NCBI GenBank assembly: GCA_902774915.1
Contig: CACYKH010000004.1
Location: 1-64,000, forward strand
Direction: 5' to 3'
Length of the DNA: 64,000 nt
Origin: an uncultured Lachnospiraceae bacterium
GTDB lineage: Bacteria > Bacillota > Clostridia > Lachnospirales > Lachnospiraceae
The notes below the pieces were generated by a model. It saw only the letters and a list, made by a program, of their open reading frames with translations, was not told the origin of the DNA and did no database searches. Of this stretch, positions 54,536 through 61,730 are shown one piece after another; position 1 is the stretch's first letter, and each line of letters starts with the position of its first letter. The translations under genes were made by a program, and so were the position numbers.

Positions 54536-54872
54536 TTATTTACAGATATCGAAGAAGTGTCCTTTTTGTTGCGGAGAAGGTGTCCTGACTTCTTCTTATA
54601 GTCATAGTTGGGAAAGCTATTATGTGTTTGTGAAGTGCTCAATTTGTGGGGCTTCTTCGAAGTCTTTTCCTGAGGAAAAAGATCCTAAAATAAGAAATTG
54701 GGAAACAGAGTCATGTTTGGATGCAATCAAAGCATGGAACACTCGCCCTATAACAGAGAAAGACTTTTTGATGGAGCTCGTTAAGATTATGAGCAATAAG
54801 AATGAAGACTCGGACTCTCAGAACCAAAAAGAATCTTCAAAGAACGCTCAGAACGATAAAGGAGAAAAATAA
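54528..54872 (+). CDS. Lar-like restriction-alleviation zinc protein
   Basis: 114 residues. CPFCCGEGVL, then VKCSICGASSKS and the ending CLDAIKAWNTRP match the Lar family layout (CPFCG...C..CG...A...WN.R). Lar proteins reduce type I restriction; in phages the family is small and often of unknown role. The C-terminal tail is Ser/Asn/Lys-rich. GAGAGG before the ATG at 54528 decides the start. Confidence 0.75.
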   Translation: MSNYLQISKKCPFCCGEGVLTSSYSHSWESYYVFVKCSICGASSKSFPEEKDPKIRNWETESCLDAIKAWNTRPITEKDFLMELVKIMSNKNEDSDSQNQKESSKNAQNDKGEK

Positions 54873-55133
54873 ATGCAGAGATATTCAGAACTCGAAGAGA
54901 TAAAAAGAAGAATAAGCAAAGAGACCGGAGTCCCTGTTGAATTGCTGGATGGAGAAAACGAAGAAGAAAACAGATCAAGAGCGCTTGCTATTGCTGCTTT
55001 CAAGAAAGAGAGACAGGAGAAACTTGAGGAAGAGCTGACTCCGCCACAAAGAGAGACAACTGAAGATCAATTCTCAAAGTGGGTAGAATCAGCTTATCCT
55101 TCGAATGAAGGTTTCAGAAAATTGTTTTCATAA
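54873..55133 (+). CDS. Small helical protein, unknown
   Basis: 86 residues with charged helices (EEIKRRISKETGVPVELLDG, AFKKERQEKLEEEL). Not recognised. It starts directly at the previous stop behind AAAGGAG. Confidence 0.55.
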   Translation: MQRYSELEEIKRRISKETGVPVELLDGENEEENRSRALAIAAFKKERQEKLEEELTPPQRETTEDQFSKWVESAYPSNEGFRKLFS

Positions 55134-55148
55134 GAAGGGAGAAACAGA

Positions 55149-55376
55149 ATGACAAGGAAGTGTGTTATATGTGGGAGGACTTTTTCGACAAGTCATTCCA
55201 GAAAGATTTATTGTAGCCTAGTTTGTAAAGATGCATCAACTAGACTCAAGAGGATGAAGTGGAAGAAAGACAATCCGGACTATTACAACAACTATTATTC
55301 TAAGAATAAAGACAAGATAAGCAAGCGAAGAAAACTATATTATTCAAAGAAAAAGACCGAAGCACAACAAGTTTAA
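55149..55376 (+). CDS. Small zinc-finger protein, basic
   Basis: 75 residues. CVICGRTFSTSHSRKIYCSLVC is a double CxxC-like treble-clef finger (two Cys pairs), followed by a Lys/Tyr-rich tail. It is probably nucleic-acid binding. AGAAGGGAG lies upstream. Its 3' end overlaps the convergent minus-strand gene by 4 bases. Confidence 0.65.
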   Translation: MTRKCVICGRTFSTSHSRKIYCSLVCKDASTRLKRMKWKKDNPDYYNNYYSKNKDKISKRRKLYYSKKKTEAQQV

Positions 55377-55843
55377 GTTGTGCACTCGGTCTGAATATCC
55401 AAAAAGCTCTTGTGTGCTCTGTTGAGTAGTTTGTGATAGCTGGATCTATCTGAGGAATTCATTTTATCTAGTATCTCACTTATCGAGAGACAATCTAAAT
55501 ATTTATATAATAGAACTTGCATTTGTTTCTCGTTCCTAATTAGCGTGATGATTCTCAATGCATTGAATCTGCTTTCAATATACTTGCATGCTAATTCACA
55601 ACATTGATAATGAATCGCTTCTTTCTTCTCAATGATGGAAAGAGCAGCCTTCTCAAGTTGATCGTGATTCTTCGATTTTGTTCCGGCTCCGTCAAATCGA
55701 ACGGAAGAAACCTTCTCATAATCAATATTCACAAATTCTTCTTCTAATCGCTCAAGAGTCTTCTTCATTTCGATTATCTGCTTCAGATCCTCGATTGTCA
55801 TTGGATCAAATTTAACTTCTCGGAATTCATTCTTGTAAATCAT
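55373..55843 (-). CDS. Sigma-factor-like late regulator (ArpU/DUF1492 type)
   Basis: 156 residues. A helical N-terminus (DLKQIIEMKKTLERLEEEF), a Gly/Ser-containing middle, then a C-terminal helix-turn-helix like sigma region 4 (QVLLYKYLDCLSISEILDKM, SYHKLLNRAHKSF). The outline matches phage ArpU/DUF1492 proteins that switch on late genes. It lies on the minus strand with the RHH gene, the two overlapping by 17 bases. Assignment is moderate. Confidence 0.55.
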   Translation of the reverse strand: MIYKNEFREVKFDPMTIEDLKQIIEMKKTLERLEEEFVNIDYEKVSSVRFDGAGTKSKNHDQLEKAALSIIEKKEAIHYQCCELACKYIESRFNALRIITLIRNEKQMQVLLYKYLDCLSISEILDKMNSSDRSSYHKLLNRAHKSFLDIQTECTT

Positions 55844-56030
55844 TTTCTATATCCTCTTTGATGGTGTTATCAATAGCTCTTTTTATGAATCCATTAACAG
55901 ATTCATTGTGGCTGGAAGCATGATCCTTTATTTCTTCGTACTTCTCTTTTGTAACCTCAAGAGGAATTCGCTTTATATTATCCTTCTTGTATTGCTTAAT
56001 ATATTTCCTTTTATTCTCTTTGTATGACAT
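55827..56030 (-). CDS. Arc/MetJ-like ribbon-helix-helix protein
   Basis: 67 residues. IPLEVTKEKYEEIKDHA followed by NESVNGFIKRAIDNTI is the strand-helix-helix pattern of RHH repressors, after a Lys-rich start. It likely binds the inverted repeats at 56078-56146 just upstream. Co-transcribed with the sigma-like gene. Confidence 0.75.
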   Translation of the reverse strand: MSYKENKRKYIKQYKKDNIKRIPLEVTKEKYEEIKDHASSHNESVNGFIKRAIDNTIKEDIENDLQE

Positions 56031-56077
56031 TTTTCAAACCTCACTAATACGATAATAGAATTATAACATATATTGTG

Positions 56078-56146
56078 ATTGTGTACACTATAAATAAAAT
56101 TCTTGAAAAAAGGATAAATGTGATTTATATTTATAGTGGGCACAAT
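56078..56146. promoter_or_regulatory. Inverted repeat in the divergent region beside the RHH gene
   Basis: ATTGTGTACACTATAAAT (56078-56095) and ATTTATAGTGGGCACAAT (56129-56146) are inverted copies with 16 of 18 bases matching, 33 bases apart. They are candidate operators for the RHH protein controlling both directions. Confidence 0.55.
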
Positions 56147-56194
56147 AAATGTAACAATAAAGAAACAAACAGAAAAGAAAGCGAGGATAACAAC

Positions 56195-56449
56195 ATGAAA
56201 AGAAATATTGAAAAGACACTTAATGAATTTGAGAAGCTATCTACTACGAAGGACAACAAAGACAGATTCAATCTAACGGCTGCGGAGTATAAAGAACTTA
56301 TGGAGACTCTGAGAGACCGAAAGCCGTTCGGATTTACAAGTGATGATTTTGAAACATTGGATCTAGGAATCAGATTCGGAGTTGTTGTTGGCTGGAAGGC
56401 TGCAAAGCGTGAAGAGGCAAAGAAGAGAAAGAAGAACTCTGGCAGGTAA
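56195..56449 (+). CDS. Small protein upstream of integrase, unknown
   Basis: 84 residues, with NLTAAEYKELMETL, an aromatic middle (FGFTSDDFETLDLGIRFG) and a Lys/Arg-rich tail. Not recognised. AGCGAGGA precedes ATG 56195; the longer in-frame form to 56075 would cross the operator-like repeats. It ends 20 bases before the integrase. Confidence 0.55.
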   Translation: MKRNIEKTLNEFEKLSTTKDNKDRFNLTAAEYKELMETLRDRKPFGFTSDDFETLDLGIRFGVVVGWKAAKREEAKKRKKNSGR

Positions 56450-56469
56450 CAAGGAATGAGGTGGACAAT

Positions 56470-57606
56470 ATGGCTAAAAAACAAAAAAGGGATGAAAAAG
56501 GTTATCTGAGAAAGTCTTTTACTGACTCGAACGGAAAAAGACACTTTGTGCGAGCTAAGACCGAAGATGAACTTTTAGAAAAGTATTTAAAGAGAAAAGC
56601 TGAGGAAGCCGAGAAGGCTAAGAATATACAAGAAGACATTTTCAATCCTCGAATTGATGATTATTATAAAACCTTCACGGATATCCGAAGGAATGAGATC
56701 AAGGAAAGCACTATAAGAGCACAGATAAGCCAATATCAAAATATATCAAATGTGATCCTCGCTCCTGGAAAGAGATTCGGAGATCTGAGGCTAAAAGATA
56801 TTACAAGAGCCAATATTGAACGAGCAAGACAGATGCTTCTCAACGATGGGAAAACGCCTGAGAATCTGAATATATGCTTCGCTCATTTGAATCATGTTTT
56901 CCAGAGTGCCGTTCTTGATGATACTCTCGAAAAGAATCCTTGCAGAGCTTTGAAGAAGCTCAAGAGAAGCAAGAAGCCGGCAACGGACACGAAGCACAGA
57001 GCCTTAACTGTTGAAGAGACAATGCGCTTTTTCCAGGCGGCAAAGGATAGGAATAGCTTTTATACTAATGTTTTCAAACTAATGATTAAAACAGGAATGA
57101 GGATTGGAGAAATAAGTGCTCTATATCTCACGGACATAGACACGAAGGAAGGTTTCATTCATGTTAGAAGAACAGTTTCAAGGGATGAACTTGGAGCCTA
57201 TTATATAAGCGAAGACACGAAGACGGAAAGTGGTTCAAGAGATATTCCATTGACTCAAGACGTCTTGAATATTATCAAGAGCCAGGAAGAACTAAACAGG
57301 CAGCTATTTGGTCTTCAATGGAGCGGAACGATTTTCAAGTCTACTGAAGAAGGTCTTCTAAGAGAGTACACTTTGAACAGGGAAATAAAAAGAATCTGCA
57401 AGGATGCAGAAATTGAGTATTTTACAAGCCATGCTTTCAGAGATACTTTTGCAACAAGATTCATTGAGCAGAGACCTCAAGATTATAAAGTATTATCTGA
57501 GATACTTGGACACAAAGACATATCAATCACACTTAACCTTTATACCCACGTTATGACAGAAACAAAAGTCAATGCTATGAACGATATCTTGATAAAGATT
57601 GGATAA
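56470..57606 (+). CDS. int: Tyrosine-recombinase integrase
   Basis: 378 residues. An AP2-like arm-binding start (GYLRKSFTDSNGKRHFVRAKTEDE), a SAM-like core-binding domain (about 55-150) and the catalytic domain: Arg in GMRIGEISAL, Lys in the beta-hairpin KTESGSRDIPL, SHAFRDTFATR (HxxR), LGHKDISITLNLYTHV (His and nucleophile Tyr). It ends 110 bases before attR. GAGGTGG before ATG 56470 decides the start. It catalyses insertion at the tRNA-Leu 3' end. Confidence 0.94.
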   Translation: MAKKQKRDEKGYLRKSFTDSNGKRHFVRAKTEDELLEKYLKRKAEEAEKAKNIQEDIFNPRIDDYYKTFTDIRRNEIKESTIRAQISQYQNISNVILAPGKRFGDLRLKDITRANIERARQMLLNDGKTPENLNICFAHLNHVFQSAVLDDTLEKNPCRALKKLKRSKKPATDTKHRALTVEETMRFFQAAKDRNSFYTNVFKLMIKTGMRIGEISALYLTDIDTKEGFIHVRRTVSRDELGAYYISEDTKTESGSRDIPLTQDVLNIIKSQEELNRQLFGLQWSGTIFKSTEEGLLREYTLNREIKRICKDAEIEYFTSHAFRDTFATRFIEQRPQDYKVLSEILGHKDISITLNLYTHVMTETKVNAMNDILIKIG

Positions 57607-57664
57607 TAAGAAGGGCGCCTGGAAGGGCGCTCTTTTCATTCCTGGCGAGATATAAGCTCCTAGT

Positions 57665-57683
57665 GTGACACCTTATGTGACAC
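57665..57683 (+). repeat. Right integrase arm-type sites
   Basis: Two GTGACAC units at 57665-57671 and 57677-57683, 12 bases apart. The context CCTAGTGTGACAC is the same as at the left end. Confidence 0.7.
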
Positions 57684-57716
57684 TCGCTCCGCAAAGCCTT
57701 TGTTTATTTATGTGAT

Positions 57717-57738
57717 GGTTTAACTCCTGTTATCCGCA
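57717..57738 (+). repeat. attR
   Basis: GGTTT followed by AACTCCTGTTATCCGCA, repeating the tRNA-Leu 3' end with one mismatch. Confidence 0.93.
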
Positions 57739-57747
57739 AAACCATTT

Positions 57748-57786
57748 AAAAGATCATCATTTTAGTGATGATCTTTTATTTTTTTC
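57748..57786 (+). terminator. Displaced original terminator of the tRNA operon
   Basis: Twelve-base perfect stem AAAAGATCATCA / TGATGATCTTTT, loop TTTTAG, then a run of T. Ten bases after attR, so before integration it followed tRNA-Leu directly. Confidence 0.85.
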
Positions 57787-57857
57787 TCTCTTATTTGTGT
57801 TTTTTGTGTGTTTTCAACAAATATAAACGGCATAATTATTGCTTTTTTATAAAAAAA

Positions 57858-58033
57858 GTGGTAAAATACGCCATATATGGGCAAAGCAGGAGTGATCTTG
57901 TGACGCAAAGCTATAGGGCCTGGTATCTCTAAGGGTGAGAGCTTAAGTATCAGGTAGCCAGTTGCAATGTTTACTACTGTTTGGCATATTATAACAATAG
58001 TTATTATAGTGTGCGTCAAATGGTAGTTTTTTT
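57858..58033 (+). promoter_or_regulatory. Cyclic-di-GMP-I (GEMM) riboswitch with terminator
   Basis: The conserved core reads GGGCAAAGC, a CAGGA-GTGA-TCTTG hairpin with a GNRA loop, GTGACGCAAAGC, GGGCCT and finally AGGTAGCC: the class I c-di-GMP aptamer. The outer bases GTGGTAAA (57858-57865) can pair with TTTACTAC (57970-57977). The same ACTAC is the foot of a terminator: 57973-57983 pairs with 58017-58027 over 11 bp (two G-T), followed by seven T. Ligand binding should favour the first pairing and let transcription go on, an ON switch by inference. It precedes two prepilin genes. Confidence 0.9.
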
Positions 58034-58100
58034 GTTTCATTTTCAAATATCGCAGTCTATTATGATGCACGATAGATACACTATTTGTGAGGGTTCCATT

Positions 58101-58721
58101 ATGACAAAAGAATATAATGATTTTCCTGTCAGCCCATACAAATCCAGGAGAAACAGGGGTTTTTCACTTGTAGAGCTGATAATAGTAATTGCTATTATGG
58201 CTATTCTTGCAGCAGCAATAGCTCCTGCACTTATTAGATATATTAATAAGTCAAGGAGAGCTTCCGATGTTGAAACAGCTAGTGTTATTAATCATGCTGT
58301 GGAATATGCATATGCAGAAGCTTATTCTTATGAAGGTACCGAAAACGGCGTTCAGCAGAATGCTGATTTTGTAGGTACCAATACCATTGACAACGTAACT
58401 GGTATTTCTGGTGAAGATCCATATAAGCTGGAAATAATCGCGGTTGCAAAAGATGAGGATACATTTATCGCCAATGATGATGCAATGCTTCATTTTATGA
58501 GTCTGGTAAGAAAAACTTTAGGAAAGGAATCAAATAGCGACAAGCTGTTTTCTACTCCAAAGTATAAAAAAGACTCTGGCAATGGTGTTCCTGAAGGATT
58601 TATGATAGCTAGAAAACTTGATTCTTCTAATCAACCTGTTCGTTTTGAGGTTTGGATTTCTAAATCCGGAGATCAGCCAGCATATCGTTTATATCCTGAG
58701 TGCTGCAAAGAGTATAAATAA
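58101..58721 (+). CDS. Type IV prepilin-like protein 1
   Basis: 206 residues. A 20-residue basic leader ends RGFSLVELIIVIAIMAIL; prepilin peptidase would cut before Phe, with Glu at +5. The hydrophobic helix continues to about 45. The globular part has few family marks and ends AYRLYPECCKEYK. GAGGG before ATG 58101 decides the start; a longer frame would enter the riboswitch. No pilus ATPase, platform or peptidase gene is in the window. Expression is probably c-di-GMP dependent through the upstream switch. Confidence 0.88.
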   Translation: MTKEYNDFPVSPYKSRRNRGFSLVELIIVIAIMAILAAAIAPALIRYINKSRRASDVETASVINHAVEYAYAEAYSYEGTENGVQQNADFVGTNTIDNVTGISGEDPYKLEIIAVAKDEDTFIANDDAMLHFMSLVRKTLGKESNSDKLFSTPKYKKDSGNGVPEGFMIARKLDSSNQPVRFEVWISKSGDQPAYRLYPECCKEYK

Positions 58722-58800
58722 AGCATTTCGCTCTACAAAATAAAGTTGTTTATAAAGTTGTTATTTGATAGAATTATTTTATAAACGATTGGAGAGAAGT

Positions 58801-59550
58801 ATGCGTAATATTATTAACAACAAAAAGGGTTTTTCGCTTGTAGAGCTGATAATAGTTATAGCTATTATGGCCATTCTTTCTGCGGCCATCACACCTGCAG
58901 TTATCAGGTATATTGAGAAGGCGCGTAAGGCACGTGATGTAGAGGTTGCACAGACTATCGTTGATGCAGCTGATCTTGCTATGACAACTAGTGAAGATAA
59001 TGCTTATCTAGGATGGTCAGTTTGTGTAGATTTTTATGGAACTGATTATCCAGCTCGTATTAAGGCAAATAATGATGGATACCCTGTTTCAATGGGAAAT
59101 AATAGTGGTTGCAGAGATAAAACATGTAATTCCGATGAATATTTTATTCGCCCGGTTGCTTGGTGTCGAGGTGTAAGATTTGATGGAAACTATGGAGTAT
59201 GGGAAAATTCATTGTTTAAAAGTACCCTCGACAATACAAGTGGTGGAAAGGAACAAAGGGATTATACTAATGAATTCTTATGGGCATTATCACAAGAGGT
59301 TGCTCAAAATGGAGCTGATAAAACCAATAGAAATTATGATGGTGCCACTGATTTAAATATGTCCATTAAGTATAATAAACCTTTGCTTGCCAAAGTTGGT
59401 AAAAAGAAGGGGAAGAAAGTGACGCCAGAACTTTGGCTCCTTTATAGACGAGATGATACGGGACAGGCTGAAGTTTGGACGGGATATAAAGATGGTAGTG
59501 TTACCCCATTGTATAGAGTTTATCCAAAACCTTCGAAAGAATACAAATAA
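58801..59550 (+). CDS. Type IV prepilin-like protein 2
   Basis: 249 residues. Short leader MRNIINNKKG then FSLVELIIVIAIMAIL, identical over this stretch to the first prepilin, and RYIEKARKARDVEVAQ in parallel to RYINKSRRASDVETAS. The larger C-terminal domain has a Cys pair region (NNSGCRDKTCNSDE) and ends LYRVYPKPSKEYK. GGAGAG before ATG 58801 decides the start. Gap of 79 bases to gene 1, and a terminator follows directly, so the two form a riboswitch-controlled unit. Confidence 0.88.
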   Translation: MRNIINNKKGFSLVELIIVIAIMAILSAAITPAVIRYIEKARKARDVEVAQTIVDAADLAMTTSEDNAYLGWSVCVDFYGTDYPARIKANNDGYPVSMGNNSGCRDKTCNSDEYFIRPVAWCRGVRFDGNYGVWENSLFKSTLDNTSGGKEQRDYTNEFLWALSQEVAQNGADKTNRNYDGATDLNMSIKYNKPLLAKVGKKKGKKVTPELWLLYRRDDTGQAEVWTGYKDGSVTPLYRVYPKPSKEYK

Positions 59551-59573
59551 AAAGAGCCGAAAGGCTCTTTTTT
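59551..59573 (+). terminator. Terminator after the prepilin pair
   Basis: AAAGAGCC-GAAA-GGCTCTTT, then TTT; immediately after the stop codon. Confidence 0.93.
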
Positions 59574-59639
59574 ATTGCGAAATATCGCATATTTTGTTAA
59601 TATTTTCCTTGATATTTTTTTAGATTTATGGAGAAACAT

Positions 59640-60698
59640 ATGAGCGAGACAGAAAAGAAGAAGGCTCTTATAGAAATTAAAGGCCTTACAAAGAATTTTG
59701 AAGATCAGCAGGTGCTTAGAGGAATAGATTTGAATATCTATGAAAATGAGTTTCTCACCTTACTTGGACCTTCTGGCTGTGGAAAGACAACAACCCTTAG
59801 GATTCTTGCAGGATTTGAAGAGCCCTCAAGTGGAGAAGTCCTTTTTGATGGCCTTGATCTTACAAAAATACCAGCATACAAGAGAGAGGTTAATACTATC
59901 TTTCAGAAGTATGCTCTTTTTCCGTTTCTGAATGTTTATGATAATGTAGCTTTTGGCCTTAAGATAAAGAAGATGGACGATTCCATTATCGACCATAAGG
60001 TTTCCAGCATGCTGGAGCTTATGGGACTTGAAGGATATGCTAAGAGAGATGTGTCCAGTCTTTCTGGTGGACAGCAGCAGAGAGTTGCAATTGCCAGAGC
60101 TCTTGTAAATGAGCCAAAGGTTCTTCTTCTTGATGAGCCTCTGGGCGCTCTTGATGCAAAACTACGTAAAGGTATGCAGACTGAGCTTAAGAAGATTCAG
60201 AAAGAAGTGGGCATTACTTTCGTGTTTGTAACACATGATCAGGAAGAAGCTCTTTCTATGTCTGATACTGTAGTAGTTATGAATGAAGGTATCATTCAGC
60301 AGATTGGAACTCCTGAAGATATTTATAACGAGCCTGAGAACAGATTTGTTGCCAGCTTTATTGGTGAGTCAAATATTATCGAGGCTGTAATGAAAAAGGA
60401 TCTTCTTGTTTCCTTCGATGGAGAAGATTTTGAGTGTGTAGACAAAGGCTTTAAAGATAATGAGGATGTTGAGGTTGTAATTAGACCTGAAGATATTGAT
60501 ATAGTAAAGCCTAAAGAGGCAAAGGTTAAAGGTGTTGTTAAATCTATTATCTTTAAGGGAGTTCACCATGAGATAGTAGTAGAGACTGAGCACCGCGATT
60601 ACCTTATTCATACAACTGATTATTACGAACCAGGCCTGAAGGTAGGACTGACCTTCGGACCGGATGAGATTCATGTCATGTATCCAATGGAATGGTAG
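59640..60698 (+). CDS. potA: Spermidine/putrescine-type ABC transporter ATPase
   Basis: 352 residues. Walker [14 protein letters not shown]-loop FQKYALFP, signature [15 protein letters not shown], Walker [15 protein letters not shown], switch His in [12 protein letters not shown]-terminal TOBE-like domain follows at about 280-350. ATG 59640 with GGAG six bases upstream is preferred over ATG 59628. First gene of a pot operon; unusually, 198 structured bases separate it from the next gene. Confidence 0.94.
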   Translation: MSETEKKKALIEIKGLTKNFEDQQVLRGIDLNIYENEFLTLLGPSGCGKTTTLRILAGFEEPSSGEVLFDGLDLTKIPAYKREVNTIFQKYALFPFLNVYDNVAFGLKIKKMDDSIIDHKVSSMLELMGLEGYAKRDVSSLSGGQQQRVAIARALVNEPKVLLLDEPLGALDAKLRKGMQTELKKIQKEVGITFVFVTHDQEEALSMSDTVVVMNEGIIQQIGTPEDIYNEPENRFVASFIGESNIIEAVMKKDLLVSFDGEDFECVDKGFKDNEDVEVVIRPEDIDIVKPKEAKVKGVVKSIIFKGVHHEIVVETEHRDYLIHTTDYYEPGLKVGLTFGPDEIHVMYPMEW

Positions 60699-60875
60699 CC
60701 TTACGAATTAGAAAACAAAATTATAATTCCGTGCTTGCTCGCAAGCCAAGGAATTAATAATTTTGTTTTCGTAGCATCGTAGATGCTACTTCGAAGGTAT
60801 GAGGAAAGTGCCTCCGAAGGAGGCAGTAGAGTGCGAAGCACGTACTTTCCGAATACCTAAGAAGTAATTCGTAAG
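60699..60875 (+). repeat. Nested hairpin element between potA and potB
   Basis: Closed by an 11-bp inverted repeat CTTACGAATTA (60699-60709) / TAATTCGTAAG (60865-60875). Inside: a 20-bp stem 60711-60730 / 60750-60770 (one bulge) capped by GCTTGC/GCAAGC; GTAGCATC-GTA-GATGCTAC (60771-60789); and a cloverleaf closed by GGTAT..GGAAAGT / ACTTTCC..ATACC, with tandem GA opposite GA, holding GCCTCC-GAA-GGAGGC and GTGC-GAA-GCAC. Almost every base is in a stem. No gene is in it. Confidence 0.85.
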
Positions 60876-60896
60876 AAGAGACAGAAAGGAACTCAA

Positions 60897-61730
60897 ATGA
60901 AACATTACACAAAGCTTATCCGTCCATATATCGTCTGGTCCGTACTTGTTATTCTCGTACCTTTGTTTATGATCATCCTGTATGCATTCACAACAGGTGG
61001 TAATGGTCTGGTAAATATAAGATTTACTCTCGAAAATTTTAAAAAGATTGGTGAACCAGTCTATCTTGATGTATTAAAGAAGTCCTTTGTTTTGGGCTTT
61101 ATTTCTGTATTAATCTGCCTGATCTTGGGCTATATTCTCGCGTATTTCATAACCAGATTTAAGGATTCCACACAGGATATCCTTATTCTTCTTGTGACTA
61201 TTCCAATGTGGATAAATACACTTCTTCGTACATATGCCTGGATTAGTCTGCTTTCAGATAATGGTGTGATCAACAGCTTCCTTAAGCTTTTTGGTCTGAA
61301 TGCAGGCAGCTTCATGTACACAGACTTTGCGGTTGTGATAGGTCTTATCAGTGACATTCTTCCGTTTATGGTTATTCCTATCCATACATCCATTAGAAAA
61401 ATTGATCCATCTCTCATAGAAGCTTCTCATGATCTTGGGGCAAACAGCTTCCAGACCTTCACGAGAGTTATTCTTAAGATGTCAATTCCAGGAGTTATAA
61501 ATGGCGTTACCATGACATTTCTCCTGTCTATTTCAACCTTCGTAATTCCAAAGCTATTGGGCGGAGGACAATACATGCTGATCGGAAACCTTATCGAAAA
61601 TCAGTTTATCTCTGTAGGTAACTGGAACTTTGGTTCGGCTATTTCTATCATCCTTACTCTGATTATTCTTGTGGGACTCACACTTATGAAGAAGTTCGAC
61701 AAGGAAGAAAAGGAGGACCGTGATGCGTGA
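60897..61730 (+). CDS. potB: Spermidine/putrescine-type ABC transporter permease
   Basis: 277 residues with six membrane segments. The EAA loop IEASHDLGANSFQTFTRVIL identifies the ATPase contact. AGAAAGGA precedes the ATG. The stop overlaps the next start (61723-61730), so translation is coupled to the fused permease. Confidence 0.93.
   Translation: MKHYTKLIRPYIVWSVLVILVPLFMIILYAFTTGGNGLVNIRFTLENFKKIGEPVYLDVLKKSFVLGFISVLICLILGYILAYFITRFKDSTQDILILLVTIPMWINTLLRTYAWISLLSDNGVINSFLKLFGLNAGSFMYTDFAVVIGLISDILPFMVIPIHTSIRKIDPSLIEASHDLGANSFQTFTRVILKMSIPGVINGVTMTFLLSISTFVIPKLLGGGQYMLIGNLIENQFISVGNWNFGSAISIILTLIILVGLTLMKKFDKEEKEDRDA

Larger units (their letters stand above)
46502..57738. mobile_element. 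Integrated phage-satellite-like element in tRNA-Leu
   Basis: About 11.2 kb bounded by the tRNA 3' end and its repeat. Order: integrase arm sites, small protein, repressor (-), excisionase-like, winged-helix protein, PrimPol/D5 helicase, structured gap, unknown protein, HNH, candidate cos, TerS, TerL, four small proteins, sigma-like and RHH proteins (-), small protein, tyrosine integrase. No portal, protease, capsid, tail or lysis gene is present. It could be a satellite using a helper phage's particles, or a prophage deletion remnant. Intact reading frames throughout favour a working element. Confidence 0.85.

Noticed and set aside
46502..57738. Complete prophage
   Set aside because: No portal, capsid, tail or lysis genes between terL and integrase; only small proteins fit the space.
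57762..58070. Minus-strand frame over the riboswitch
   Set aside because: It overlaps the c-di-GMP aptamer and terminator; no ribosome site or recognisable protein.
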